DNA of 64,000 bases from the NCBI RefSeq assembly GCF_016025255.1, contig NZ_CP065592.1, positions 291,122-355,121 of the forward strand. Direction: 5' to 3'. How positions within the stretch are numbered: the stretch's first letter is position 1; every line of letters begins with the position of its first letter. A program made the translations under genes and the position numbers. The DNA comes from Sphingosinicella flava (GTDB lineage: Bacteria; Pseudomonadota; Alphaproteobacteria; Sphingomonadales; Sphingomonadaceae). Of the stretch, positions 51,846-61,604 are shown piece after piece. The notes beneath the pieces were generated by a model. It was given only the letters and a program-made list of their open reading frames with translations. It made no database searches and was not told the origin of the DNA.

Positions 51846-53546
51846 TTAGAAGCGTTTGGCTTTCTTTGGGCCCCGTTCAAATGCTGGCCGCGCCTTGTGC
51901 CGCTTGGGGGGCGGCCCGGCGCGGCGGTTTTGCCGGGCCGTTTCTCGAGGCGAACCAGCGACAAGTTCGATCGAAATGCCGTCCTCATCCTGCGCGCCCG
52001 CCTTGGCGGTTCTCTTTACCGCCGCCGAAAAGCGGCTGGCGACGGCACGCGGTATTTCAACCAAGGTTTCGTTGGCGGCGATCCGGATCGCGCCGATCTC
52101 GCTCTTCGTCAGATGGCCGCGTCGGCACAACAGCGGCAGGATCCAGCGCGGATCCGCATTGTGGCGCCGGCCGACATCCATGCGAAACCAGACCGTATCC
52201 TCAAAACCGGGGCGAGGCCCCGTGGACGCGGGAGCGGGGCCCTTGTCCAGCAGCTCCTCCGGCGCTGGCATGCGTGCGCGATGGGCTTTCACAAGCGCGG
52301 CTGCAATGTCTTCGGCAGGGAGTCTTTGCATCACCAGCGCCGCCAACGCGCGATCCTCCTCATCAAGCTCGACCGGCTTGGTCAGGGCTGCGACCAGGCG
52401 TTCGCGGTCGGCCTGATGAATGTCGGCAGGTGTCGGCGCTTCAATCCAGTCGGCGGCGATCTTCGCCCCGCGCAGCATCGATTCAACCCGTTTCCGGCGC
52501 GGATAGGGGACCAGCAGAACCGCGATGCCCTTCTTGCCTGCCCGCCCAGTGCGGCCGGAGCGGTGCTGCAAGGTCTCCGCGTCGCGTGGCAGCTCGACAT
52601 GGATGACGAGCGAGAGGGTGGGAAGATCGATCCCGCGCGCAGCCACATCGGTTGCGACGCACACGCGCGCCCGCCGGTCGCGCAAGGCCTGCATCGCCTG
52701 GTTGCGCTCATTCTGGCTATGCTCGCCGGAAAGTGCGACGGCTGCGAAGCCACGCTCGATAAGGCTGGCGTGCAGTCGGCGAACGCTCTCCCGCGTCGCG
52801 CAGAACAGCATCGCCGATTCCGCTTCGTGCAGGCGGAGGATGTTGACCACCGCATTTTCAATGTCGGACGGGGCGATGGCGACGGCCTGATAGCTGATGT
52901 CGCCATGGCCGCGATTTTCACCCACCGTCGATATCCGCAAGGCATCCTTCTGGTACCGTTTGGCGAGTGCCACGATGGGCTTTGGCATCGTCGCCGAAAA
53001 CAGGAGAGAGCGCCGTTCGTCCGGTGTCGCATCGAGGATTTCCTCGAGATCCTCGCGGAAGCCCATGTCGAGCATTTCGTCCGCTTCGTCGAGGACCGCG
53101 ACGCGAAGCGCACCAAGATCGAGCGCGCCGCGTTCAAGGTGATCGCGCAGACGGCCGGGCGTGCCCACCACGATATGCGCTCCTTGCGCAAGCGTGCGCC
53201 GTTCGCGCGACGGATCCATGCCGCCGACGCAGGTCGCGATCCGTGCGCCCGCTTTCTCATACAGCCACGCGAGTTCACGGCTCACCTGAAGCGCTAGCTC
53301 GCGGGTCGGCGCGATCACGAGGGCAAGCGGCTCGCGGATGAAGGGCAAACTGCCATTCTCCCCAAGAAGTTGGGGCGCCATTGCAAGCCCGAAGGCGACC
53401 GTTTTTCCCGACCCCGTCTGCGCGGAAACGATCAAGTCGCGATTCTCTGCTTCTGCTTCGAGAACGGCATTCTGCACGGGCGTCAGGGAATCGTAGCCGC
53501 GCGCGGAAAGCGCCTCGGCGAGGAGGGGAGGGAGGGTGTCGATCAT
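51846..53546 (-). CDS. DEAD-box RNA helicase, DbpA-like
   Basis: 566 residues from ATG 53546 (MIDTLPPLLAEALSARGYDSLTPVQ); an ATG at 53594 would add 16 residues. Motifs in order: SAQTGSGKTVAF, PTRELALQVSRE, TPGRLRDH, DEADEML, FSATMPK, ARGIDLPTL and HRSGRTGRAGKKG. A C-terminal region (WILPLLCRRGHLTKSEIGAIRIAANETLVEI) resembles the DbpA RNA-binding domain, which targets 23S rRNA in the best-studied member. A basic tail follows (KRHKARPAFERGPKKAKRF). Roles in ribosome assembly or RNA turnover are likely; alternatives are DeaD or RhlE subgroups. It is monocistronic. Confidence 0.9.
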   Translation of the reverse strand: MIDTLPPLLAEALSARGYDSLTPVQNAVLEAEAENRDLIVSAQTGSGKTVAFGLAMAPQLLGENGSLPFIREPLALVIAPTRELALQVSRELAWLYEKAGARIATCVGGMDPSRERRTLAQGAHIVVGTPGRLRDHLERGALDLGALRVAVLDEADEMLDMGFREDLEEILDATPDERRSLLFSATMPKPIVALAKRYQKDALRISTVGENRGHGDISYQAVAIAPSDIENAVVNILRLHEAESAMLFCATRESVRRLHASLIERGFAAVALSGEHSQNERNQAMQALRDRRARVCVATDVAARGIDLPTLSLVIHVELPRDAETLQHRSGRTGRAGKKGIAVLLVPYPRRKRVESMLRGAKIAADWIEAPTPADIHQADRERLVAALTKPVELDEEDRALAALVMQRLPAEDIAAALVKAHRARMPAPEELLDKGPAPASTGPRPGFEDTVWFRMDVGRRHNADPRWILPLLCRRGHLTKSEIGAIRIAANETLVEIPRAVASRFSAAVKRTAKAGAQDEDGISIELVAGSPRETARQNRRAGPPPKRHKARPAFERGPKKAKRF

Positions 53547-53710
53547 ATTTTTCCGAAAGCTTGGCGCTACATCGCGTGGAAGCGGGTCTAACATGAATGG
53601 CCGGTCAAGTCCTGCTAAATCGCTGCGCAGTCATGGCCGAACCCTGGATCCAGGATCAGTGACCGTCCCAAAAGGCGATAAATCGCGCTTGATTCCCCGT
53701 TCATACCAAA

Positions 53711-53735
53711 ACGGGGAGCGCATGGCTCCCCGTTC
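53711..53735 (-). terminator. Terminator after the TpsA gene
   Basis: A perfect 10-bp stem (AACGGGGAGC / GCTCCCCGTT) with a 5-nt loop lies 25 bp after the TpsA stop; in the gene direction it is followed by TTTTGG. Good form for an intrinsic terminator of the tpsB-tpsA operon. Confidence 0.8.
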
Positions 53736-53759
53736 GAGTCTTGAAAGATGCGCGAAGCT

Positions 53760-56700
53760 TTATTGGCCGACCGTGACGTTCACTTTGCACTGATCGTCCT
53801 TGGCATCGCTACCCGGTGCGCAAACCAGCGGAACCATCGGTTCGGTCCACACCAGAGGCTCCATGTTCACCTGCAGCGTCTGTGCCCGTCCGCCCAGTTC
53901 GACGGATTTGTATGGGCTGGGCGTCAGGGGCACCGCCACTTCGGCATCGCTGCCTTCGATGGTGAACGTCCCCGGCTGATAGGTGATGTCGTAATTGGCC
54001 GATAAGGCGAGGGTGCCGCGATTGATGCCGTAAGTGCCGGGCGCTTCGCCCTGCTGTCGGCTGAGCGCCCCGGTAAAGGCGTCGCCCGCGACCAAGGAGC
54101 CATTCACCACCGCATAGGTGAGTGCCGGATCCGCGGCATTTTCCATCTTGCGGACATCGTTGGCGCGAACCGTGATCGCCCGGCGGAGGATATCGGCCAG
54201 AACGGTGGCGGGAATGATGACTTGATAATTGCCGCTGTCGGCACCGGCCACCGTGACCCCGCTTACATTCACCGTCTTGCTGGTACCGGCATTCGGGTCA
54301 GCGAAGGCATAAGTGCCGCCGGTGACGTTCAGCTGATCGCCTTGAACCACGCCATTGACGCCGGTAATCTGCCCCGTGGTCGCAGTCGTGCCGTCATAGG
54401 TCTTGCCGTTGGCGGCGACCGTTACCGTCACCAGCCTTCGGGCGATATCCGCAACGCTCGTGGCTGGACCAGCGATGCTGTAATTGCCCGCATCCGCGCC
54501 GCCGACACTAAAGCCGCTCGCCGTCACCGTCTTGCCGGTGCCCGCATTCTTGTCGGCGAAGGCATAAGTCCCACCCGTTACCTGAACGCTGTCCGTCCCG
54601 AGGACGCCCTGCACCCCGGTGATCGAGCCTGTGGCGGTGGTTGTGCCGTCATAAGTTTTATTGTCGGCCCTGACGGTTACGTTCAGCACCGCCCTCAAGA
54701 TGTCGGCGAAGAGCTGATTGGCCTCAAGGGTGATCGTGTAGTTTCCGGCATCCGCGCCGGTCAGTTGAAGGTTGGTGACATTCACCGTCTTTTGTGTGCC
54801 GGCATTCTTGTCTGCAAAGGCGAAGGCAGCAGTCGCACCCAGCTGATCCCCTTGGATGACCCCTCCATTGGCATTGACGTTGATCGAGCCAGTGGCATTG
54901 GTCGTGGCGTCATACGTCTTGCCATTGACGCTCGCCCGCCCGACGATCGCCTTGGGCGTTATCTTTGGAGCCGCTCCGGAAGCGATTTGTGTGGTGACGA
55001 CGTAATTGTCGGCTGTGGCGCCGCTCACCTGTATGCCGGTAGCAGACAGACCCTTATCTCCCACATCCTTATCCCGCTGACCGTTAAGGCCGGTAAAGGT
55101 GAAAGTGCCGCCGCTAAGCGTCAGGGACTCCGACCCGACAATGCCATCATAGCCTATGATTCGGCCCGTCGCATCGGCGGTGCCGTCATAAACCTTGTCC
55201 TGCGCGCCGATGGTGACGATCAGCTGCTTGCGCAGGATTTCGCCGATCACGGAGGTCGGAATCGTCACTTGGTAATTGCCGGCGTCGCGGCCGCCGATCG
55301 CCGCGTTTCCGCTGATCGTTACAGTCTTTGACAAGCCCCAATTCTGATTGTCATAGGTGAAGGTCAGGCCGGAGATGGTGAGTTCATCGGTGCCGATCAC
55401 GCCGGTTCCGGTGCCGTCCGCATTGGTGAAGCGGGCGGACGCCGATCCGGTCCGGTTGCCGTCATACGTCTTGCTGACGGTGAAAGCGGCGTTCACGATT
55501 TTGGGGTCGATGGTAGCCGCCAGGCTGCTGGTATCGTCAAGAACGAAGGTGTAATTGTCTGCATCTCCGCCGGAATAAGTCGTGTTGCTGACGCTGACCC
55601 GCTTGTTGACTCCGGCATTTTTGTCGGCCTGGCCCGCGCCGTCGACGAACGTGAAGGTCGCGTTGCCCCTAACGTCATCACCGGAAAGGATGCCATTGGC
55701 CGCCCCGGCGCGGAAATCCAGTGCCCCCGATCCGGCTGCCGACCCGTCATAAGTCTTGCCGTTCGCGCTCACGCCGACATTGACGGTTTTGCGATCGACG
55801 AAGAGGCGGCCGCTATTGTCGGCGACCAAGGTGTAACCGTAATTCGGCTGCATCGGACTGGTATCGACGCTGATCGCATATCCGTCCGCGCCGCCGTTCA
55901 GAACGTCGGCATTGGCTACCGTGCCGGCGGATGCCAAGGTCGGGGCGATGCGGGTTGCTACAGGTCCAAGGATGTCATCCTCGCTCGCGCCCAAAAAGGC
56001 ATTGGCAATGCCGCTGCGCGGCGTGCCGCTGATCGTATAAGCGGTTGGATTGAACGTTTGGCCATAAGTCTTGCGGACATCGTTAGCACGAACCGTCAGC
56101 GTCGCGGCTTCGGCGAAGATGTAGCGGTTGCCGGTAAGGCTGTTGATGTCGAGTTGCGCCGTGCCGTTGCGGCCGTCGACAGAGCTGCCCCAATAAGCGA
56201 TGCTGCCGCTATCAAGGCCGCCATAAATATTGCCGGTGGGATTTGTAACCGGATCATATTCCGCGGCACGGCCGGCATAGATGGCCCAACGATTGCTCGC
56301 CGTCACGACGGTTGAGCCGATGGTATTCAAGAAGGCGCCATCGGTGGACAATGTGACCAATCCGCCGCTGACCATCGTTGTATTCGGGGAGCCTAAGAAT
56401 GAAAGGTCGCCGCCCAAAGTACGGATTTCAACCGTGCCATTCGATGATGAAAGGACTGGCCGCACGATCTGCAATCCGCCGCTCACGTCGTTGACCCGAA
56501 TGTCGTTCACTGCGGAAACCGCCAGCCGGCCAATATTGTTGGCACCCATGAAGTCGAGGGACAATGCCGGAAAATTCGTGCTGAGCTCACCGACGTTGAA
56601 TCTGGATCCCGCCAACTGATTGAACGAACCGAAAGCTGTGTTGAAAGCATTGCTTTGAAGTTGGAACAGGCCAGGCGCGGTTACCGTGCCGGCAAATGTT

Positions 56701-59336
56701 CCGCCCCCCAGCGCATAGATTCCAATATCCGTGGACGCTGTCAGATCGCCCGTGAAATTGACCGCGCCTTGCACTGCGACAGATATGACGCCTCTCGTCG
56801 CTAGCATGTTTCCGAAGGTGAAACGGCTATTTTCTAGGCCTGCAGAGGCGCCGGATAGAACCACTATGTTGCCGTTGGTGGACTCGATGGAGTCGACGAT
56901 CATGTCGCCTAGCGAGGCACCAAGGCGAATAGCGTTTCGGGCCGTGATCGAACCAATATCCAAAGCGAGATATCTTTGGGGCGTAGTGGACGGAATTGCC
57001 GGTCCGTTGCGGCCATATATTTCGACACTGCCATTGGTGCTGACAATGCTGGGGGAACTGATAAGGCCCGCGCTTTGTAGAATGATGTCGCCCCTGGCGG
57101 TGACATTGCCCAGGGTCATCGCCCGGGCACTGTCATTTTGCGCGACATTGTTGAGGTTGAGCCCGCCATTCGTAAGCGTTAAGTTGCCGATGCGAACGGC
57201 AGGCCTAACGTCGATAACACCACCATCGGTATCGACCATGCTGCCAGCAGTGATGTTGCCAAAATTGAAAATGCCGTTGAGGCCGGAAAAGTTAATGGCG
57301 AGGGTCAAGGCCTGATCGCTGTTCGTTCCTGCACGAATGGTGCTCGTATCCGCAAAGTCGAACCCTTGGTTCGCAGCCACCCAGTTGAGCCCAATTCCCC
57401 CCGATCCAGAAGCAAGAGTAAGATTCTCGCCGCCTCTGATCAGCCCGTTGGTGGCGGTGATGCTGACGGCGCCTAATGCTTGCTGAAGTTCAGAATCCGC
57501 ATCGGCGCCGAGGGACACTGCGGCTCCAGTCACTCTATAATTGCCGCCTGAATTGACATTGCCGCTGATGCTGACATCGTCCAAAGCCTGGATGTTCACA
57601 TGACCCGCCGAGGCGATATTACCTAGGGATGCCATAGTCGCGTCAACGTTAACTACGTTGTCCAGTGCGTCGGCTGAAACTGCGGTCGCTTCGATGTTTC
57701 CAACAGTCACATCCGCGCCAGTTATGCGGACTCGGCCTCCCCGCAAGATGTCATCGCCACCAAGATTGATAACGCTGCCAGCACGTCCAATTGCAAGAGT
57801 TTCATCACCGCCAGCATTGGCTGCTGCAATCGTGACGGCTGCATCGGCGGAATCTATATCGCTGGCGCTTATTACGATGGAACCGCCAGCCGTGAAACTC
57901 GTCGCATCGGTGTCGTTACCCAGCACAAGAGAGCTTAGAGCGTTTGAAAGCTGAATGTCGAGATCGCCTGCCGCAGATACGTTGCCCGAAAGTGTTGCCC
58001 CCCCGAACGGACCCCCTGCATCCCTGATAATGATATTGCCCGCAGTGCTCGTCAGATCCGCGTGCGCAGTGGTTACAAGCCCCCGAAGTTGAATTTCGCC
58101 GGCTGAGACGTTGTCGGCTAGATCAATGGTGTTATTCGCATCAGCTACGAATGCTCCACCCGCTGCGACCGCGCCAGATACGACGAGTTGGTTGCTGGCC
58201 GAAAGGTTAATCGATCCGCCGGCGTTCAAAGCGCCTACCTGCAAATCCGCAAGATAAGAGGTGATGCTAATGTTGCCGCTCGCGCTCGTCACGCCCTGCA
58301 AATCTATAGCTCTCTCGGCACCAACAGAGACAAGCCTCTGAAAGCTATAGTCTCCCAATGCAGTCAAGTCGCCATTAGCAGCGATGAAGCCCCGGCCGCC
58401 GGAAAGCGCGCCAGTTTGAACATTTACCACACCTGAGGGGCCGAACTGAGCCTTCCCCTGTATTTGGCTACCGCCAGCCAAATATACACCGTCAGTAGCA
58501 TCGACGGATTCAGCTGTCACAACGCCACTGATGTTGAGCAATGCATCCTGCACGGCGGAACGGTTCGCTACGGCAAACAGGACTTCCTTGCCCTGTACAA
58601 TCCCGCTCGATGTAATTGCCGACTGAATGGCGGTGCCGCGACCGATTACAACGCTCAAGCGGCTTGAAAAATTCACTTCGACATCTTCAGCAGCCACGAA
58701 AACGGCTTCACCAGCCGCGTCCAAGAGGCCGGCGTTCGTAATTTGTGGAGAAACCAGCACGATGTGGCCGCCGGTTCCTCCATTTCGTGACGCACGAATT
58801 TGGGCGCCATTTCGAACCTCAACCTGAGCGCCTGGGTTGCTCGTGCCGGTGAATGTCAATGCGCTATTACCATCGAGAAAATCGGCATTGTCCACGTCTA
58901 ATGTGCTCGCGACCAGGCCGCCGACATTGATGCGCGCGTTGTTCCCGAAAATCACGCCGTTGGGATTGATGACGTAGACATCGACATTGGCACCAGACGT
59001 CAGGTTGCCGTTGATCGTGGTCTGCCCCGTGGAAACGCGATTGAGGATTCCAATTCGCGGCGCCCCGCCGCCGCCGCTGTGACGGAAATCGGCGGTGTGG
59101 CCATTCGTCGGGACATTGAAGTCGTTCCAGTTGATGATCGCATTCTGGTTGGCGCTGACGTTCAGTGTGTTGCCGCTGTTCGAAATAGCCGGCGTTCCAA
59201 CCGTGCTGCTGACCGTGCCGAAATCGCCATAGGTCTGGGCTTGGGCGGGCGCGGCGATCGCCATGAATCCGCCGCACAGCGCAGTGGTGAGGGCAAGGCG
59301 GCGGCGGAGGTTTGCGGTGCGGGCTGGGGCGGTCAT
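53760..59336 (-). CDS. Two-partner-secretion exoprotein (TpsA, filamentous-haemagglutinin-like) with tandem YDG/MBG modules
   Basis: 1858 residues from ATG 59336, preceded by AGGAGT at 8 bp. Sec signal region (LRRRLALTTALCGGFMAIAAPAQAQ), then a TPS domain: ISNSGNTLNVSANQNAIINWNDFNV, NRVSTGQTTINGNL and VYVINPNGVIFGNNARINVGGLVAST. Residues ~200-1050 form a long beta-helix rich in G, N, A and V. From ~1080 to the end come MBG-type domains (TVRANDVRKTYGQTFNPTAY...) and six YDG modules. It is secreted by the TpsB partner directly upstream (22-bp gap). Likely an adhesin or surface matrix protein. The middle of the gene is visibly AT-richer than its neighbours. Confidence 0.93.
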   Translation of the reverse strand: MTAPARTANLRRRLALTTALCGGFMAIAAPAQAQTYGDFGTVSSTVGTPAISNSGNTLNVSANQNAIINWNDFNVPTNGHTADFRHSGGGGAPRIGILNRVSTGQTTINGNLTSGANVDVYVINPNGVIFGNNARINVGGLVASTLDVDNADFLDGNSALTFTGTSNPGAQVEVRNGAQIRASRNGGTGGHIVLVSPQITNAGLLDAAGEAVFVAAEDVEVNFSSRLSVVIGRGTAIQSAITSSGIVQGKEVLFAVANRSAVQDALLNISGVVTAESVDATDGVYLAGGSQIQGKAQFGPSGVVNVQTGALSGGRGFIAANGDLTALGDYSFQRLVSVGAERAIDLQGVTSASGNISITSYLADLQVGALNAGGSINLSASNQLVVSGAVAAGGAFVADANNTIDLADNVSAGEIQLRGLVTTAHADLTSTAGNIIIRDAGGPFGGATLSGNVSAAGDLDIQLSNALSSLVLGNDTDATSFTAGGSIVISASDIDSADAAVTIAAANAGGDETLAIGRAGSVINLGGDDILRGGRVRITGADVTVGNIEATAVSADALDNVVNVDATMASLGNIASAGHVNIQALDDVSISGNVNSGGNYRVTGAAVSLGADADSELQQALGAVSITATNGLIRGGENLTLASGSGGIGLNWVAANQGFDFADTSTIRAGTNSDQALTLAINFSGLNGIFNFGNITAGSMVDTDGGVIDVRPAVRIGNLTLTNGGLNLNNVAQNDSARAMTLGNVTARGDIILQSAGLISSPSIVSTNGSVEIYGRNGPAIPSTTPQRYLALDIGSITARNAIRLGASLGDMIVDSIESTNGNIVVLSGASAGLENSRFTFGNMLATRGVISVAVQGAVNFTGDLTASTDIGIYALGGGTFAGTVTAPGLFQLQSNAFNTAFGSFNQLAGSRFNVGELSTNFPALSLDFMGANNIGRLAVSAVNDIRVNDVSGGLQIVRPVLSSSNGTVEIRTLGGDLSFLGSPNTTMVSGGLVTLSTDGAFLNTIGSTVVTASNRWAIYAGRAAEYDPVTNPTGNIYGGLDSGSIAYWGSSVDGRNGTAQLDINSLTGNRYIFAEAATLTVRANDVRKTYGQTFNPTAYTISGTPRSGIANAFLGASEDDILGPVATRIAPTLASAGTVANADVLNGGADGYAISVDTSPMQPNYGYTLVADNSGRLFVDRKTVNVGVSANGKTYDGSAAGSGALDFRAGAANGILSGDDVRGNATFTFVDGAGQADKNAGVNKRVSVSNTTYSGGDADNYTFVLDDTSSLAATIDPKIVNAAFTVSKTYDGNRTGSASARFTNADGTGTGVIGTDELTISGLTFTYDNQNWGLSKTVTISGNAAIGGRDAGNYQVTIPTSVIGEILRKQLIVTIGAQDKVYDGTADATGRIIGYDGIVGSESLTLSGGTFTFTGLNGQRDKDVGDKGLSATGIQVSGATADNYVVTTQIASGAAPKITPKAIVGRASVNGKTYDATTNATGSINVNANGGVIQGDQLGATAAFAFADKNAGTQKTVNVTNLQLTGADAGNYTITLEANQLFADILRAVLNVTVRADNKTYDGTTTATGSITGVQGVLGTDSVQVTGGTYAFADKNAGTGKTVTASGFSVGGADAGNYSIAGPATSVADIARRLVTVTVAANGKTYDGTTATTGQITGVNGVVQGDQLNVTGGTYAFADPNAGTSKTVNVSGVTVAGADSGNYQVIIPATVLADILRRAITVRANDVRKMENAADPALTYAVVNGSLVAGDAFTGALSRQQGEAPGTYGINRGTLALSANYDITYQPGTFTIEGSDAEVAVPLTPSPYKSVELGGRAQTLQVNMEPLVWTEPMVPLVCAPGSDAKDDQCKVNVTVGQ
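54170..55800 (-). repeat. Six tandem YDG-type modules inside the TpsA gene
   Basis: Six units of about 85-97 residues, each with a (T/V)YDG or TYDA motif (residues ~1195, 1292, 1380, 1474, 1560 and 1645), then a GxxxxTF or GTYAFAD element and an (A/D)DAGNY- or ADNY-type ending. The DNA repeats with the same period: CGTCATA(A/C/G)GTCTTGCCG-like sites occur near 54390, 54650, 54910, 55190, 55460 and 55750. Length variation by recombination is plausible. The last three units are the most alike. Confidence 0.85.
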
Positions 59337-59358
59337 GACGGATACTCCTGAATGTCGA

Positions 59359-61110
59359 TTAGCGGGCACGGGGGGCGAATTGCGCGGTGAGGGAGACGAG
59401 GAAGCGATCCGGCGCGCGTTTCGCGTCGGTGCTGAGCGCCCGATCCATCGGGTGGGCGTACATCGCCTCTAGGAAGAGGTTTCCGGGTAGGGAGACTCGT
59501 GTGCCGAAGCCGATCGAGCCGAGCTGGCGCTCCTTTTCCGTCGTGATCCGGTCCTTGTTCCAAATCCAGGCATTGTCGACGAAGCCGAACACTTCTGCGG
59601 CCACGTTCGTTGTCCGGTAGGCGGCGGCGCGAAGCTCGCTGCGCGTGCCGATGGCGCTGTCGCCGCCATTCGCGCCGGGATCGTAGCCGCGCCCGATGCT
59701 GAGCGAACCGACCGAGAATTCCTCGTAGTTTAGAAGCGGCTGCGACGCATATTGGGCACGAACGCTGTTCGAAACCGTGAAGATGCTGTTGAGTTTGACC
59801 TGGCTGTCGAGGTCCAGGCGAAGGACGGTCGCGGTTGGATCGCCGAAGATCCGCGACGGCGTCCACCCCTCCGGCGCCTCTTCATAGCGTTCGGTGGCAT
59901 TGAAGATGTCGAGGCCGCGGCGGAGCTCGATGCCGCCTGAAAGGGCATAGCCGTACCCTTCATCCGGTTCCACCAAATTGCCGTCCAGGCGGAGGAAGGC
60001 GATCCGGAGCTTGTCGCGAGTCAAGGGAAGGCCGAAGAAACGCGTGCGTTGCTCGACGAAATCCAGGCCGCCCGAAAGGTTGAAATTGCGCAAGCCGGTG
60101 CGCACCAGCGGATGGGAGACGGCGAGCGTGCCGACGAGCGAGCGGGAGCGAACGTCGAGGATGCCGACATCCGGTTGCGACCAAGCGTAGGTGAAGCTGC
60201 CTTCGACCCGGGTGCCATCCGGATCGACGCCGAAGCTGTGGCCGAGCTGGAAGACTTGCTGCTCATCCGTATCGAGCGTGGTCGAGAGGCCGACATAGGT
60301 TGAATCGGCCATGCCGGTCAGACCATAGGCTTCGGCGCGGAGATAAGCGGTTTCGCGGCCGATCGAGCGGGAGCCGTAATTCTGGACATTGCCGATCAGC
60401 GCATAGGGGGAATAAGCGACGGTCAGCGTTCCCACTACCTCGCCCGGAACCGTTCCAGCCGGGCTTAAGGATAGTTGCACGTCGAGGCCCGGAACGTCGC
60501 CCGCGACGAGAAGGAGGCGTTCGGCCTCATGCTGGTTGAAGGGGTCGATGCCCTTCAGCCGTTCGGCGCGGGCCGCGACCAGATCGGCATAGCGGCCGGG
60601 CTTCCCGGCGACGCGGACGTCGACGAGCTTCGCCGTGATGACGACGAGGGCGAGTTCGTTGCCGGTGATTTCCTGCGGCGGAATTTGCACGGACGCGATA
60701 TAGCCCGCGTCGCGCAACGCGGCGTTGGCACGATCGCGAATGTCGCAGACGGCGCTCAACGGCTGCTGCCCTCCGGTTCCCTCGATACCAGCCAGCAGGG
60801 AGAGGATTTCAGGCGGCAATACTGCGCCGCCATTGCCGGTGAAGCGAAGGCGATCGATCGTCACGGGATTGGTTGCGGTCTCGAAAGCGCAAGGAGTTTC
60901 GCGAAAGGCCTTTCGCCCGTCGACTCGCACTTGCAAAGGGGGAGGCGCGGTTTCCGGAACCTGCGGCTGCACTTGCTCCCGGCTCGGGAGCGTGCCCGGG
61001 GCGACCTGCGCGGAGGCCAGCGCGGGAAGCGCGGCACTCCCGAGGACAAGCATGGCCTTGATGGCGGCGGTGGAGCGAAGGGCAGCAGAGACGGAATTGA
61101 GCTTGTTCAC
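59359..61110 (-). CDS. Two-partner-secretion outer-membrane transporter (TpsB, ShlB/FhaC/HecB family)
   Basis: 583 residues starting at GTG 61110, with TAGGGGTC in front. Signal peptide (MLVLGSAALPALASAQ), then a proline-rich linker, a POTRA-type region (TIDRLRFTGNGGAVLPPEILSLLAGIEG; CDIRDRANAALRDAGYIASVQIPPQEI) and a C-terminal beta-barrel ending SLTAQFAPRAR. The family VRGY/F motif appears as GRGYDPG. It exports the downstream TpsA protein across the outer membrane. The two genes form an operon read toward lower coordinates. About 245 bp upstream to tRNA-Cys holds its promoter region, which I could not define. Confidence 0.94.
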   Translation of the reverse strand: MNKLNSVSAALRSTAAIKAMLVLGSAALPALASAQVAPGTLPSREQVQPQVPETAPPPLQVRVDGRKAFRETPCAFETATNPVTIDRLRFTGNGGAVLPPEILSLLAGIEGTGGQQPLSAVCDIRDRANAALRDAGYIASVQIPPQEITGNELALVVITAKLVDVRVAGKPGRYADLVAARAERLKGIDPFNQHEAERLLLVAGDVPGLDVQLSLSPAGTVPGEVVGTLTVAYSPYALIGNVQNYGSRSIGRETAYLRAEAYGLTGMADSTYVGLSTTLDTDEQQVFQLGHSFGVDPDGTRVEGSFTYAWSQPDVGILDVRSRSLVGTLAVSHPLVRTGLRNFNLSGGLDFVEQRTRFFGLPLTRDKLRIAFLRLDGNLVEPDEGYGYALSGGIELRRGLDIFNATERYEEAPEGWTPSRIFGDPTATVLRLDLDSQVKLNSIFTVSNSVRAQYASQPLLNYEEFSVGSLSIGRGYDPGANGGDSAIGTRSELRAAAYRTTNVAAEVFGFVDNAWIWNKDRITTEKERQLGSIGFGTRVSLPGNLFLEAMYAHPMDRALSTDAKRAPDRFLVSLTAQFAPRAR

Positions 61111-61356
61111 TTAAAGACCCCTAAAGAGATACGACGCGACGCCAGCGCGTTTCGGAGGTAACCCATTAGGAAAAAATTTATCTTTTGCGACGGCTTATAG
61201 ACGAAAGCCGCGATCTGCATCGACAAATGAGGCGTCAAGGCGGATGACGGCGCCAAATTCGCAGCCGTTTCTTCACGATACTGACGCTATCGGATCGCAC
61301 CGATGAAGCCTGGTGCACAGGCCTTATCGTCACATCGATGCTTGGTATGCCGACGG

Positions 61357-61430
61357 TGGAGGCCCGAGCCGGAATCGAACCGGCGTGCAAGGATTTGCAG
61401 TCCTCTGCGTAACCACTCCGCCATCGGGCC
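61357..61430 (-). tRNA. tRNA-Cys (anticodon GCA)
   Basis: On the minus strand it begins GGCCCGATGGCGGAGTGG and ends TCGGGCCTCCA. The 7-bp acceptor stem GGCCCGA/TCGGGCC is perfect, with discriminator T and encoded CCA, as in bacterial tRNA-Cys. The anticodon loop CTGCAAA gives GCA. T-loop GGTTCGATTCC is intact. Confidence 0.97.
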
Positions 61431-61604
61431 GCTGGGCGGCATGTGTGCGGGTTTGCTGTCTCTGTCAACATGAACTTGGCACCAATGGCCAAGCCGCGGT
61501 CTTGGAACGAAACTCTCCTTGGCCTCGCCGGGGCGACGGGTTAGAAGCCGGAGACGATTTTGGTGTATTGCACTTGTAAAACAGTTGTGCGAATAGGGTT
61601 TTCG

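Noticed and set aside
54170-55800. Regular 255-290 bp repeats resembling an array
   Set aside because: They encode YDG protein modules inside one open frame; unit length and divergence rule out CRISPR. No CRISPR array was seen in the window.
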